Source of the DNA: Acidobacteriota bacterium | GTDB taxonomy: Bacteria; Acidobacteriota; Thermoanaerobaculia; Multivoradales; JAHZIX01 | Assembly: GCA_020439725.1 (NCBI GenBank) | Contig: JAGQSE010000131.1 | Span: 1 to 6,319, forward strand | Reading direction: 5' to 3' | Length of the DNA: 6,319 nt | Shown here: positions 1 through 6,023 of the stretch, piece after piece | Numbering within the stretch: the stretch's first letter is position 1 | Layout: the number at the start of each line of letters is the position of its first letter | Made by a program: the position numbers and the translations under genes | The notes under the pieces: generated by a model | What the model was told of the DNA's origin: nothing | The model's database searches: none | What the model saw: only the letters and a program-made list of their open reading frames with translations

Positions 1-1
1 C

Positions 2-2032
2 GCCGAGATCGACCGCATCGACCGCGAGCTCATCCGCGCGCTGGCCGAGCGCATGGAAGCCGTGCGCCGCATCGCCGCGCACAAGCGCGACAACCCGGAC
101 GTGCCGCTCCGCAACGACGAGCGCGAACGCGAGGTCTTCCAGGTCTGGAGCGAGCAGGGCCGCCAGCACGGGCTGTCGCCGTACTTCATCGGGCGCATCC
201 TGCGCGAGGTCCTCAACTACTCGCGCCGCGACCAGGAGCGCGTGCTCGTGCGCGAGGACGAGCCCGAGCGCGCCGCGCGCAGCGTGCGCGTCGGCTACCA
301 GGGCGCGCCGGGCGCCTACAGCGACCTCGCGATCGAGAAGCTGTTCACCTCGCGCCCGCAGCCGGTCAAGAGCCGCGAGGGCTTCCACACCTTCGCCGCG
401 GCGCTCGACGCGCTCGAGAGCGGCGAGGTGCAGTACGTGCTGCTGCCGATCGAGAACACCATCGCGGGCTCGATCAACGACGTCTACCGCCTGCTCGCCG
501 AGCGGCGCGTGCACGTGGTCGACGAGGAGGTCTGGGCGGTCGAGCACGTGCTCGCCGGCCTGCCCGGCGCGACGCTGGAGGACCTCGAGATCGTGCGCTC
601 GCACCCCGTCGCGCTGCAGCAGTGCCAGGTCTTCCTCGGCCAGCTCGTCGGCGTGACGGCCGAGAGCCACTTCGACACCGCCGGGTCGGCCTTCTCCGTG
701 GCCGAGGCCGGCGACCGGCGCATCGCCGCGATCTGCTCCGAGGAGGCCGCGCGCCGCGCCGGGCTCGAGGTGCTGCGCCGCGAGGTCGCCGACCGCGAGC
801 ACAACATCACGCGCTTCGTGCTCGTCGGCCTCGAGGCCGAGCGCGTCGACGCCCGCGTGCGCGCGCGCACGTCGCTGCTGTTCACGGCCGACCACCGCCG
901 CGGCGCGCTGGCGGCGTGCTTGCAGTACTTCGCGGACCAGGGCATCAACCTCTGCAAGCTCGAGAGCCGCCCGCTGCCCGAGACGCCCTGGGAGTACCTC
1001 TTCTACGTCGACCTCGAGGGCAACGTGGAGGACCCGCGCCTCGCGGCGGCGCTGCAGAAGCTCGCCGAGCACACCAACCACCTGCGCGTCCTGGGCTGCT
1101 ACCCCGATCGTTCGGTCGAGGGCGGACTCCCCGAAGAGGCCGCGGAGCTCGAGGTCGCGCCCGCGCCCGTCGCGCCGCCGCCCGCGCAGCCCAAGCAGGG
1201 CGCGAAGGAGCCGCTCGTCACCAACGTGCGCCCCGACGCGACCGAGCGCGCGGCGTCGGTGGTGCGCGTCGGCACCGCGCGCATCGGCGCGCCCGACGAG
1301 TTCACGCTGATCCTCGGCCCCTGCGCCGTCGAGAACCGCGCGCAGGTCATGGAGGCCGCCGAGATGGCGCGCGACGCCGGCGCGAAGCTGTTGCGCGGCG
1401 GCGCGTTCAAGCCGCGCTCCTCGCCCTACTCGTTCCAGGGGCTCGGCTGGGAAGGCCTCGCGCTGCTCGCCGAGGCGGGCCGCGCCTACGACCTGCCGAT
1501 CGTGACCGAGGTGCTGCGCCCCGAGGACGTCGAGCGCGTCGCGCAGACCGCGGACGTGCTGCAGGTCGGCGCGCGCAACATGCAGAACTTCGCGCTCCTG
1601 ACCGAGCTCGGCCGCGTGCGGCGGCCCGTGCTGCTCAAGCGCGGCATGAGCGCGACCATCGGCGAGCTGCTCGCCGCGGCCGAGTACGTGCTCGCCGGCG
1701 GCAACCAGCAGGTCGTGCTGTGCGAGCGCGGCATCCGCACCTTCGAGACGGCGACGCGCGCGACGCTCGACGTCAGCGCGGTGCCGGTGCTCAAGGCCCG
1801 CACCCACCTGCCGGTGATCGTCGATCCGTCCCACGCCGCCGGCGTCCGCGAGCTGGTCATCCCCCTCGCCCTCGCCGCCGTCGCCGCCGGCGCCGACGGT
1901 TTGATCGTCGAGGTCCACCCCAACCCCGACGAGGCCCTGTGCGACAAGGACCAGGCCTTGACCGCCGACCAGCTCCGCGAGCTCGTCCGCGGCGCCGAGG
2001 CCGTGGTGCGGACACAGGGGCGGACGTTCTGA
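2..2032 (+). CDS. pheA: Chorismate mutase / prephenate dehydratase / ACT / DAHP synthase fusion protein (5'-partial)
   Basis: Predicted cytoplasmic fusion enzyme of aromatic amino acid synthesis: DAHP synthase opens the shikimate pathway, and chorismate mutase plus prephenate dehydratase give phenylpyruvate. The frame is already open at base 2, so the true start lies upstream; the ATG at 53 falls inside the first mutase helix. Counting from the codon at nt 2: AroQ mutase about 1-82 (R17, K28, E42, Q78 match E. coli R28, K39, E52, Q88; its D48 appears as N38). Prephenate dehydratase about 95-277 (GYQGAPGAYS 98-107, catalytic Thr 226 in DTAGSA, NITRF 268-272). ACT domain about 285-367, with the Phe-binding motifs GALA 301-304 and ESRP 321-324. 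Ala/Pro linker about 368-413. DAHP synthase of the KDO8P-like I-beta type about 417-665 (GPCAVE with metal ligand C441, KPRSSPYSFQG 470-480, H611 in DPSH, E637 in EVHP, D648). All catalytic motifs look intact. Feedback control by phenylalanine is inferred from the ACT motifs. The domain calls are firm; how the activities work together is inference. Confidence 0.95.
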   Translation, partial: AEIDRIDRELIRALAERMEAVRRIAAHKRDNPDVPLRNDEREREVFQVWSEQGRQHGLSPYFIGRILREVLNYSRRDQERVLVREDEPERAARSVRVGYQGAPGAYSDLAIEKLFTSRPQPVKSREGFHTFAAALDALESGEVQYVLLPIENTIAGSINDVYRLLAERRVHVVDEEVWAVEHVLAGLPGATLEDLEIVRSHPVALQQCQVFLGQLVGVTAESHFDTAGSAFSVAEAGDRRIAAICSEEAARRAGLEVLRREVADREHNITRFVLVGLEAERVDARVRARTSLLFTADHRRGALAACLQYFADQGINLCKLESRPLPETPWEYLFYVDLEGNVEDPRLAAALQKLAEHTNHLRVLGCYPDRSVEGGLPEEAAELEVAPAPVAPPPAQPKQGAKEPLVTNVRPDATERAASVVRVGTARIGAPDEFTLILGPCAVENRAQVMEAAEMARDAGAKLLRGGAFKPRSSPYSFQGLGWEGLALLAEAGRAYDLPIVTEVLRPEDVERVAQTADVLQVGARNMQNFALLTELGRVRRPVLLKRGMSATIGELLAAAEYVLAGGNQQVVLCERGIRTFETATRATLDVSAVPVLKARTHLPVIVDPSHAAGVRELVIPLALAAVAAGADGLIVEVHPNPDEALCDKDQALTADQLRELVRGAEAVVRTQGRTF

Positions 2033-2128
2033 CGGTCAAGAATCCCGGGACACGATACAGAAGCCAACGACTTGGATGAGCTTGGGGACCGGGCTTCTAG
2101 GATCAAATCGTTCCTGGCAGTAACTTCT

Positions 2129-2145
2129 TGTCCCGCTTTGGGACA
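2129..2145. promoter_or_regulatory. Inverted repeat TGTCCC-N5-GGGACA, candidate operator
   Basis: TGTCCC (2129-2134) and GGGACA (2140-2145) form a perfect 6+6 dyad around a 5-nt centre (GCTTT). The dyad lies beside the most AT-rich part of the spacer, 145 nt upstream of the oxidoreductase start. Size and symmetry suit a dimeric DNA-binding regulator; as RNA it would be a short 6-bp hairpin with a 5-nt loop. A further GGGACA half-site lies at 2047-2052. No T-run follows, so it is not an obvious intrinsic terminator. The regulator is unknown. Confidence 0.35.
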
Positions 2146-2275
2146 CTTCCAACAGTCCTGTACTTGAGGGCCTTTGCGGCCTGTGGGGGCGGTTTCGTCC
2201 TCGATTTGGTGATACGCCGGCGATGCGGGCCGTCGGCGTGCCGTTGCTGTGTGGGCAGGGCAATCGTCCGCTGAC

Positions 2276-2281
2276 AAGGAG
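2276..2281 (+). promoter_or_regulatory. Ribosome binding site of the oxidoreductase gene
   Basis: AAGGAG lies 9 nt before the ATG at 2291. This fixes that ATG as the start, rather than the in-frame ATG at 2249, which lacks such a site and would add 14 residues unlike the family N-terminus. Confidence 0.8.
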
Positions 2282-2290
2282 CGTCCCCCC

Positions 2291-3301
2291 ATGCCACATC
2301 AGAACCTCCAGGTGCGTCTTGCGGCGCGTCCGGTCGGGCTTCCCAAGGACAGTGACTTCGAGATCATCGAGCGCCCCATCGACGAGCCGGGAGACGGGCA
2401 GGTGTTGGTGCGCAACGTCTTCCTCTCGCTCGATCCGGCGATGCGCGGGTGGATGGACGATCGCAAGAGCTATCTGCCGCCCATCGCGTTGGGCGACGTC
2501 ATGCGCGGGCTGACCGCCGGCGTGGTCGAGAGCTCGCACCACCCGGACTTCGCGGTCGGCGACGCGGTGCAGGGGGCCCTGGGATGGCAGCAGTTCGCCG
2601 TCGCCGAAGCCCACGAGCTGACGCCGATCCCCGAGGGCGTGCCGCTCAACGTCGCGCTGGGGCCCTTGGGGATGACCGGGCTCACGGCCTACTTCGGGCT
2701 CCTCGACATCGGCGAGCCCAAGCCCGGCGAGACCGTGCTGATCTCCGCCGCCGCGGGGGCGGTGGGGTCGGTGGCGGGGCAGATCGCGCGCATCCACGGT
2801 TGCCGCGTGGTGGGCACCGCGGGCAGCGAAGACAAGTGCCGCTGGCTCATCGACGAGCTCGGCTTCGACGCGGTGATCAACTACAAGACCGTCGACGATC
2901 TCCACGGTGCCCTGGCCGAGGCCTGCCCCAAGGGCATCGACGTCTATTTCGACAATGTCGGCGGCGAGATGCTCGACGCGGCGCTCCGGCTGCTGCGCTT
3001 CCGCGGCCGGGTGGTCCTGTGCGGCGCCATCTCCCAGTACAACGCCACCGAGCCGCCGCCGGGACCCGCGCACTATCTCTCGTTGCTGGTCAACCGCGGC
3101 CGGATGCAGGGCTTCATCGTCTTCGACTACCAGAAGCGCTACGCAGAGGGTGTCGAGAAGCTCGGCGGCTGGCTGGCGGAGGGCAAGCTGCGCTACCGCG
3201 AGGAGATCGTCGACGGGCTCGAGAACGCGCCCCGCGCCTTGCTCCGCCTCTTCGACGGCAACAAGAACGGCAAGCTCTTGGTGCGGATCAGCCAGGGTTG
3301 A
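2291..3301 (+). CDS. NADPH-dependent zinc-independent medium-chain oxidoreductase (CurA / LTB4 dehydrogenase-like)
   Basis: A 336-residue cytoplasmic reductase of the MDR superfamily, in the group containing E. coli curcumin reductase CurA, leukotriene B4 12-hydroxydehydrogenase / prostaglandin reductase and plant 2-alkenal reductases. These reduce the C=C bond of alpha,beta-unsaturated carbonyls with NADPH. The N-terminal GroES-like half runs to about residue 125 and includes the family-typical DPAMRGWM (48-55) and GDVMRG (68-73). GMTGLTAYFGL (127-137) leads into the Rossmann half with nucleotide motif AAAGAVG (153-159). K182 and Y198 sit where family members contact the NADPH phosphate, and YFDNVGG (219-225) is typical. 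The cysteine/histidine zinc ligands of alcohol dehydrogenases are absent, as expected here. The length is normal and the gene complete. It appears to be transcribed on its own, with spacers of over 250 nt on both sides. The family is clear; the physiological substrate (reactive enals, quinone-like compounds or a specific metabolite) is unknown. Confidence 0.92.
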   Translation: MPHQNLQVRLAARPVGLPKDSDFEIIERPIDEPGDGQVLVRNVFLSLDPAMRGWMDDRKSYLPPIALGDVMRGLTAGVVESSHHPDFAVGDAVQGALGWQQFAVAEAHELTPIPEGVPLNVALGPLGMTGLTAYFGLLDIGEPKPGETVLISAAAGAVGSVAGQIARIHGCRVVGTAGSEDKCRWLIDELGFDAVINYKTVDDLHGALAEACPKGIDVYFDNVGGEMLDAALRLLRFRGRVVLCGAISQYNATEPPPGPAHYLSLLVNRGRMQGFIVFDYQKRYAEGVEKLGGWLAEGKLRYREEIVDGLENAPRALLRLFDGNKNGKLLVRISQG

Positions 3302-3384
3302 CCGGCGGTGTCCCGAATCCGGGTTCCCGGCGCACTTCACGGGTGGCGCTGAGGAGGAAAGCTCGAGGAGAGGGAGACCCCGTC

Positions 3385-3465
3385 ATGGGGAGTCGCCGTG
3401 ATGCTCCCACGGAGTCCGGAGATCCGGATTCCGGCCGGTCGCGGCCCATTCCAGTTGTGCTGTAG
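3385..3465 (+). CDS. Possible 26-residue leader peptide ORF
   Basis: An ATG at 3385 is preceded by GGGAG (3372-3376) with 8 nt spacing, inside a longer purine-rich tract, and opens 26 codons ending in TAG at 3463-3465. The predicted peptide is polar and basic with Arg, Ser, Asp and Pro (beginning MGSRRDAPTESG) and has no membrane segment. It ends 20 nt before the 48-nt hairpin and 132 nt before the aminotransferase start, an arrangement seen in attenuator leaders. However, no run of a regulatory amino acid is present. I do not recognise the peptide, and a chance ORF in GC-rich DNA is quite possible. Confidence 0.2.
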   Translation: MGSRRDAPTESGDPDSGRSRPIPVVL

Positions 3466-3466
3466 T
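3461..3466 (+). promoter_or_regulatory. Weak extended -10-like element
   Basis: TGTAGT matches the sigma-70 -10 consensus at four of six positions and is preceded by TGC, the extended -10 form. It sits in a local GC dip (about 53% over 3451-3490). No good -35 is found at 16-18 nt. If used, transcription would begin near 3472, placing the hairpin at 3485-3532 close to the 5' end of the mRNA. This is a weak call. Confidence 0.2.
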
Positions 3467-3484
3467 CGGTTTGCTTCAGCGTTT

Positions 3485-3532
3485 CAGCCACCGGCGACCG
3501 TCGAGCTTGGGTTCGGCGGTGTCCGGTGGCTG
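3485..3532 (+). other. Long two-part RNA hairpin in the aminotransferase leader
   Basis: CAGCCACCGG (3485-3494) pairs perfectly over 10 bp with CCGGTGGCTG (3523-3532). After a 2x2 internal loop, ACCGTCGA (3497-3504) pairs with TCGGCGGT (3513-3520) over 8 bp with one G-U wobble, closing an 8-nt loop. The structure has 18 pairs in 48 nt and ends 65 nt before the aminotransferase ATG. The following TGTGTGCGTT is only mildly T-rich, so it is not a standard intrinsic terminator. It could stabilise a 5' end, act in attenuation, end the upstream transcript or bind a protein as duplex DNA. Confidence 0.5.
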
Positions 3533-3597
3533 TGTGCGTTGGCCCACGATCGGCTACGGGCCCTCTACCGCCAGACGGAAGGTCCAGAAAAGACACC

Positions 3598-4947
3598 ATG
3601 AAGGTCACGGTCAAGCGCTGTTTCGGCGAACCCATCCTCGAGGTCATGAACTTCCTCAACGAGGTGGTTCTCGACTATCCGAAGGCGGTCTCGTTTGCGC
3701 CGGGACGCCCCGCCGAGGACTTCTTCGACGTCGAGGCGAGCCTCGAAGAGGTCGCCGTTTTCGTCGCGTATCGCGCCGAACGCCTGGGCTGGAGCCGCGA
3801 GCAGGTCTACAGCGACCTGGGCCAGTACAACAAGACCAACGGCATCATCCAGGAGCTGGTGGCGCGACAGCTCGAGCTCGACGAAGGAATCCATGTCGAT
3901 CCGTCGTCGATCCTCATCACGTCGGGTTGCCAGGAGGGTATGGCGATCCTCCTCGCCGGGCTGTTCGAGGCCGGCCGCGACGTCCTGCTGTCGAGTGATC
4001 CGACCTATATCGGCATTACCGGTCTGGCGCGCATCCTGGGGATCGAGGTCGAGCCCCTGTCCTCCGGTGAGAACGGTCTCGATCCCGAGGTCTTCGCCCG
4101 CGCGGTGGCCCGCGTTCGTGCCGCGGGCAAGGTGCCGCGGGCGCTCTACGACGTCCCCGACTTCAACAACCCCCTGGGTTCGAGCATGCCCCTCGAGGCG
4201 CGCCGCCGGATGCTCGAGATCGCCCGCCGCGAGGGTGTCCTGATCTTCGAGGACAACCCCTACGGCATGTTCGCCTACGACGGCGAGGCCCGGCGTACGC
4301 TCAAGGCCCTCGACCAGGACCGCACGGTGATCTACATGGGGTCCTTCTCGAAGACGCTTTACCCGGGGCTCCGGGTCGGCTTCCTGGTGGTCGATCAGGA
4401 AGGTGCCGTCGAGGGCGGTGCCAGCCTGCCGCTCATCGACGCGTTGTCGCAGGTCAAGAGCCTGGTGACGGTCAACACTCCGCCGCTGGTCCAGGCGGTG
4501 GTGGGGGGGACGCTCCTGCGCTCCGGCGGCTCGCTCAAGCCGGCGATGGCGCCCAAGATCGAGTTCTACCGCCGCAACCGGGATCGCATGCTCGAGACCT
4601 TGGAGCATTGGTTTGGCGACGGCTCGGAGCTCGCGCGCATGGCGCCGGACCGGCGGGTGCGCTGGAAGCGACCGGAGGGCGGCTTCTTCCTCACGCTCGA
4701 CGTTCCTTTCGACTTCGGTGGCGACGACGTCGTCACCTGCGGCCGGGACTTCGGGGTGATCTGCTGTCCCATGTCGTTCTTTTCGTTGACCCGGGGCCGC
4801 GAGCGCCAGATCCGTCTCGCCTTCAGTTATGTCAGCCCCGAAGAGATCGACCAGGGGATGGAGCGGCTGGCCCGCTACATGGGTTCACGGCTGGTCCCCC
4901 GAGACGCGGCCGGCGTCGAACCGGTCGAGGCGGCAGGCCGGGCGTGA
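3598..4947 (+). CDS. PLP-dependent aminotransferase, fold type I, phenylglycine-transaminase (HpgT)-like
   Basis: A 449-residue cytoplasmic class I/II aminotransferase that moves an amino group between a 2-amino acid and a 2-oxo acid. The N-terminal region (MNFLNEV 17-23, SFAPGRP 32-38, FFDVEASL 42-49) and SGCQEGM (109-115) resemble, from memory, the 4-hydroxyphenylglycine / 3,5-dihydroxyphenylglycine transaminases of glycopeptide antibiotic pathways. More distant relatives are MocR-like and 2-aminoadipate/aromatic aminotransferases. Visible residues: DFNNP (188-192) as the cofactor Asn-Pro motif, D219 in EDNPYG, PLP lysine K252 in GSFSKTLYPG, R259 as a likely phosphate contact, GGFF (361-364), and R406 in IRLAFS as the likely substrate-carboxylate arginine. 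All expected catalytic residues are present. The start is ATG 3598 because the family-like sequence begins right after it. The Shine-Dalgarno is weak: GGAAGG at 3577-3582 is 15 nt away and AGAAAAGA at 3586-3593 is nearer. The stop overlaps the next gene's GTG. The substrate is unproven; no hydroxymandelate synthase or oxidase is in view, so a phenylglycine role is only a possibility. Confidence 0.9.
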   Translation: MKVTVKRCFGEPILEVMNFLNEVVLDYPKAVSFAPGRPAEDFFDVEASLEEVAVFVAYRAERLGWSREQVYSDLGQYNKTNGIIQELVARQLELDEGIHVDPSSILITSGCQEGMAILLAGLFEAGRDVLLSSDPTYIGITGLARILGIEVEPLSSGENGLDPEVFARAVARVRAAGKVPRALYDVPDFNNPLGSSMPLEARRRMLEIARREGVLIFEDNPYGMFAYDGEARRTLKALDQDRTVIYMGSFSKTLYPGLRVGFLVVDQEGAVEGGASLPLIDALSQVKSLVTVNTPPLVQAVVGGTLLRSGGSLKPAMAPKIEFYRRNRDRMLETLEHWFGDGSELARMAPDRRVRWKRPEGGFFLTLDVPFDFGGDDVVTCGRDFGVICCPMSFFSLTRGRERQIRLAFSYVSPEEIDQGMERLARYMGSRLVPRDAAGVEPVEAAGRA

Positions 4948-5987
4948 GCACGGAGCGCTACTCGGCGGATCGTCTCTACCGCGGGATGACCCAGGCCCTG
5001 CTGTCCCGGGGTCTGTCGGAGCGTCATGCGGCCATGGTCGCCGACGGTCTGCTCGAGGCCTCGCTCCGCGGCGTGGATACCCACGGCATCCGGCTCTTCG
5101 GCACCTATCTGGCGGAGCTCGACGGCGGCCGGGCCAAGGCGCGGCCGGAGCTCACCTGGACCTCCGGCGCCGCCGCGGTGCGGGTCCTCGACGCCGGCGG
5201 AGCCCTCGGGGTGGTGGCGGGGCGTATCGCCTGTGACGAGGCGGTGGCGCTGGCCAAGGAGCACGGCGTGGGGGCCGTGGTGGTCCGCAACTCGAATCAC
5301 TTCGGACCGGCGTCGGCCTACACGCTGCAGATGGCGCGGGCGGGGACCATCGGCTTCGCGTGTACCAACAGCGACGCGCTGGTGGCGCCGTTCAACGGCC
5401 TCGATCCCTTCTTCGGTACCAATCCCCTGAGCCTGGCGGCGGTGGGAGAGCGGGGCGACACCTTCTGCGCCGACCTGGCCACCAGCCAGATCTCCTATTC
5501 GAAGGTCAAGCACAAGAAGAAGGTGGGCGAGCCTCTCGAGCCCGGCTGGGCGGTGACGCCCGAAGGCCGTGACGCGGCGTCGTCCCCGGACGCCGAGGTG
5601 GGGGCGCTCAAACCGCTGGGCGGCTACAAGGGGCAATGTCTCGGGATGATGGTGCAGGTGCTGAGCGCGGTCCTCGCCGGCGAGCCCCTCGACAGCGAGC
5701 TGAGCCATCTCTACGCGCCGCCCTACGACCAGCCGCGGCGGGTGGCGCACTTCTTCTTCGCCCTCGACGTCCCCGCCTTTGCCGATCCCGAGGCGTTCCG
5801 CCAACGCCTTTCGTCGCTCTGCGACCAGGTCCGCAGCCAGCCGAACGCGGAAGGCACACCGGTCATCGTCCCGGGAGATCTCGAGGCTGCGAGCACCGCC
5901 GAGCGCCGGGCCGCCGGGATCCCGATGCTCCCCGAAGAGGTGGCCTGGCTCGCCGAGGTCGAAGACGGCGGGGCGCCGACGCGCTAG
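4944..5987 (+). CDS. Ldh2-family NAD(P)-dependent 2-hydroxyacid (malate/lactate/imino acid) dehydrogenase
   Basis: A 347-residue cytoplasmic oxidoreductase of the Ldh2/MDH2 family, which is unrelated in fold to classical Rossmann lactate dehydrogenases. The family includes ureidoglycolate dehydrogenase AllD, sulfolactate dehydrogenase ComC, diketogulonate reductase YiaK and piperideine/pyrroline-2-carboxylate reductases; all act on 2-oxo, 2-hydroxy or cyclic 2-imino acids. Family motifs in order: LRGVDTHGIRLF (41-52, with conserved R42 and H47), NSNHFGPASAY (116-126, H119), TNS (141-143), GTNPLS (158-163), DLATSQISYSK (177-187), GWAVTPEG (201-208) and GGYKG (226-230). Length is normal. The start is GTG at 4944, sharing GTGA with the aminotransferase stop, so the two are almost certainly translationally coupled; the next in-frame ATG would remove the N-terminal helix. 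A basic KHKKK (189-193) follows DLATS and is unusual. Paired with a transaminase, it probably reduces the 2-oxo acid to a 2-hydroxy acid or runs the reverse. Substrate and cofactor preference cannot be read. Confidence 0.92.
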   Translation: MSTERYSADRLYRGMTQALLSRGLSERHAAMVADGLLEASLRGVDTHGIRLFGTYLAELDGGRAKARPELTWTSGAAAVRVLDAGGALGVVAGRIACDEAVALAKEHGVGAVVVRNSNHFGPASAYTLQMARAGTIGFACTNSDALVAPFNGLDPFFGTNPLSLAAVGERGDTFCADLATSQISYSKVKHKKKVGEPLEPGWAVTPEGRDAASSPDAEVGALKPLGGYKGQCLGMMVQVLSAVLAGEPLDSELSHLYAPPYDQPRRVAHFFFALDVPAFADPEAFRQRLSSLCDQVRSQPNAEGTPVIVPGDLEAASTAERRAAGIPMLPEEVAWLAEVEDGGAPTR

Positions 5988-6023
5988 CCCGGGGAGTCAG
6001 CGCCCTCTGGTAGTGTTCGCGCG

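Larger units (their letters stand above)
2033..2290. other. Intergenic spacer, less GC-rich, probable control region of the oxidoreductase gene
   Basis: This 258-nt gap separates the fusion enzyme gene from the oxidoreductase gene. By hand count 2041-2220 is about 56% GC, and 2101-2130 only about 43%, clearly below the flanking genes. It holds an inverted repeat at 2129-2145 and weaker stems: AGAAGCC 2059-2065 with GGCTTCT 2092-2098, and ACGCCG 2214-2219 with CGGCGT 2234-2239. GGGAC also recurs at 2047 and 2086. I found no convincing sigma-70 promoter pair, no sigma-54 -24/-12 site with correct spacing and no hairpin followed by a T-run. A promoter is likely somewhere here but cannot be placed. 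Reverse-strand frames crossing it look like chance. Confidence 0.6.
3302..3597. other. Intergenic leader region rich in palindromes
   Basis: This 296-nt gap precedes the aminotransferase gene. In order it holds: overlapping palindromes at 3312-3330 (CCCG-AATC-CGGG and CCGGGTTCCCGG) just after the oxidoreductase stop; a purine-rich tract with two Shine-Dalgarno-like stretches at 3351-3376; a possible 26-codon ORF at 3385-3465; repeated TCCGG units with the palindrome ATCCGGAT at 3415-3438; a promoter-like site near 3461; a direct TTCAGC repeat at 3475-3480 and 3483-3488; and a long hairpin at 3485-3532. There is no canonical terminator with a T-run. The longer frames here on both strands lack family-like content. 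Confidence 0.6.

Noticed and set aside
622..2079. 485-codon + strand frame overlapping the fusion gene
   Set aside because: It is an Arg/Ala-rich shadow in another frame of the fusion enzyme, lacking any domain.
2115..2131. Sigma-54 promoter candidate (TGGCAG followed by TTG)
   Set aside because: The GG and downstream TTG elements are not in the required 12-nt register, and the GC of the -12 element is missing.
1486..2292. 268-codon - strand frame with a CxxC-like stretch inside the 2033-2290 spacer
   Set aside because: Most of it is antisense to the DAHP synthase domain. The single CWKC is a chance match with no paired zinc-binding cysteines nearby and no Shine-Dalgarno support.
3312..3330. 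Intrinsic terminator for the oxidoreductase gene
   Set aside because: The palindromes fold only short stems with very small loops, and no T-run follows.
2036..3340. 434-codon open frame on the - strand across the oxidoreductase gene
   Set aside because: It lies antisense to a gene with clear MDR motifs. Its translation is the Arg/His/Val-rich, repetitive type expected from the opposite strand of GC-rich codons, and it has no recognisable domain.
3526..3597. N-terminal extension of the aminotransferase from the ATG at 3526
   Set aside because: The extra 24 residues do not resemble the family N-terminus, and that start overlaps the base of the long hairpin, whereas family-like sequence begins just after ATG 3598.
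3398..3601. 67-codon + strand ORF in the spacer before the aminotransferase
   Set aside because: It has no Shine-Dalgarno site, no recognisable composition, and runs through the long hairpin into the next gene's start.
3565..4608. 347-codon open frame on the - strand across the aminotransferase gene
   Set aside because: It is antisense to a gene whose PLP motifs are all in the + frame. Its composition is that of a GC-rich shadow, without motifs.
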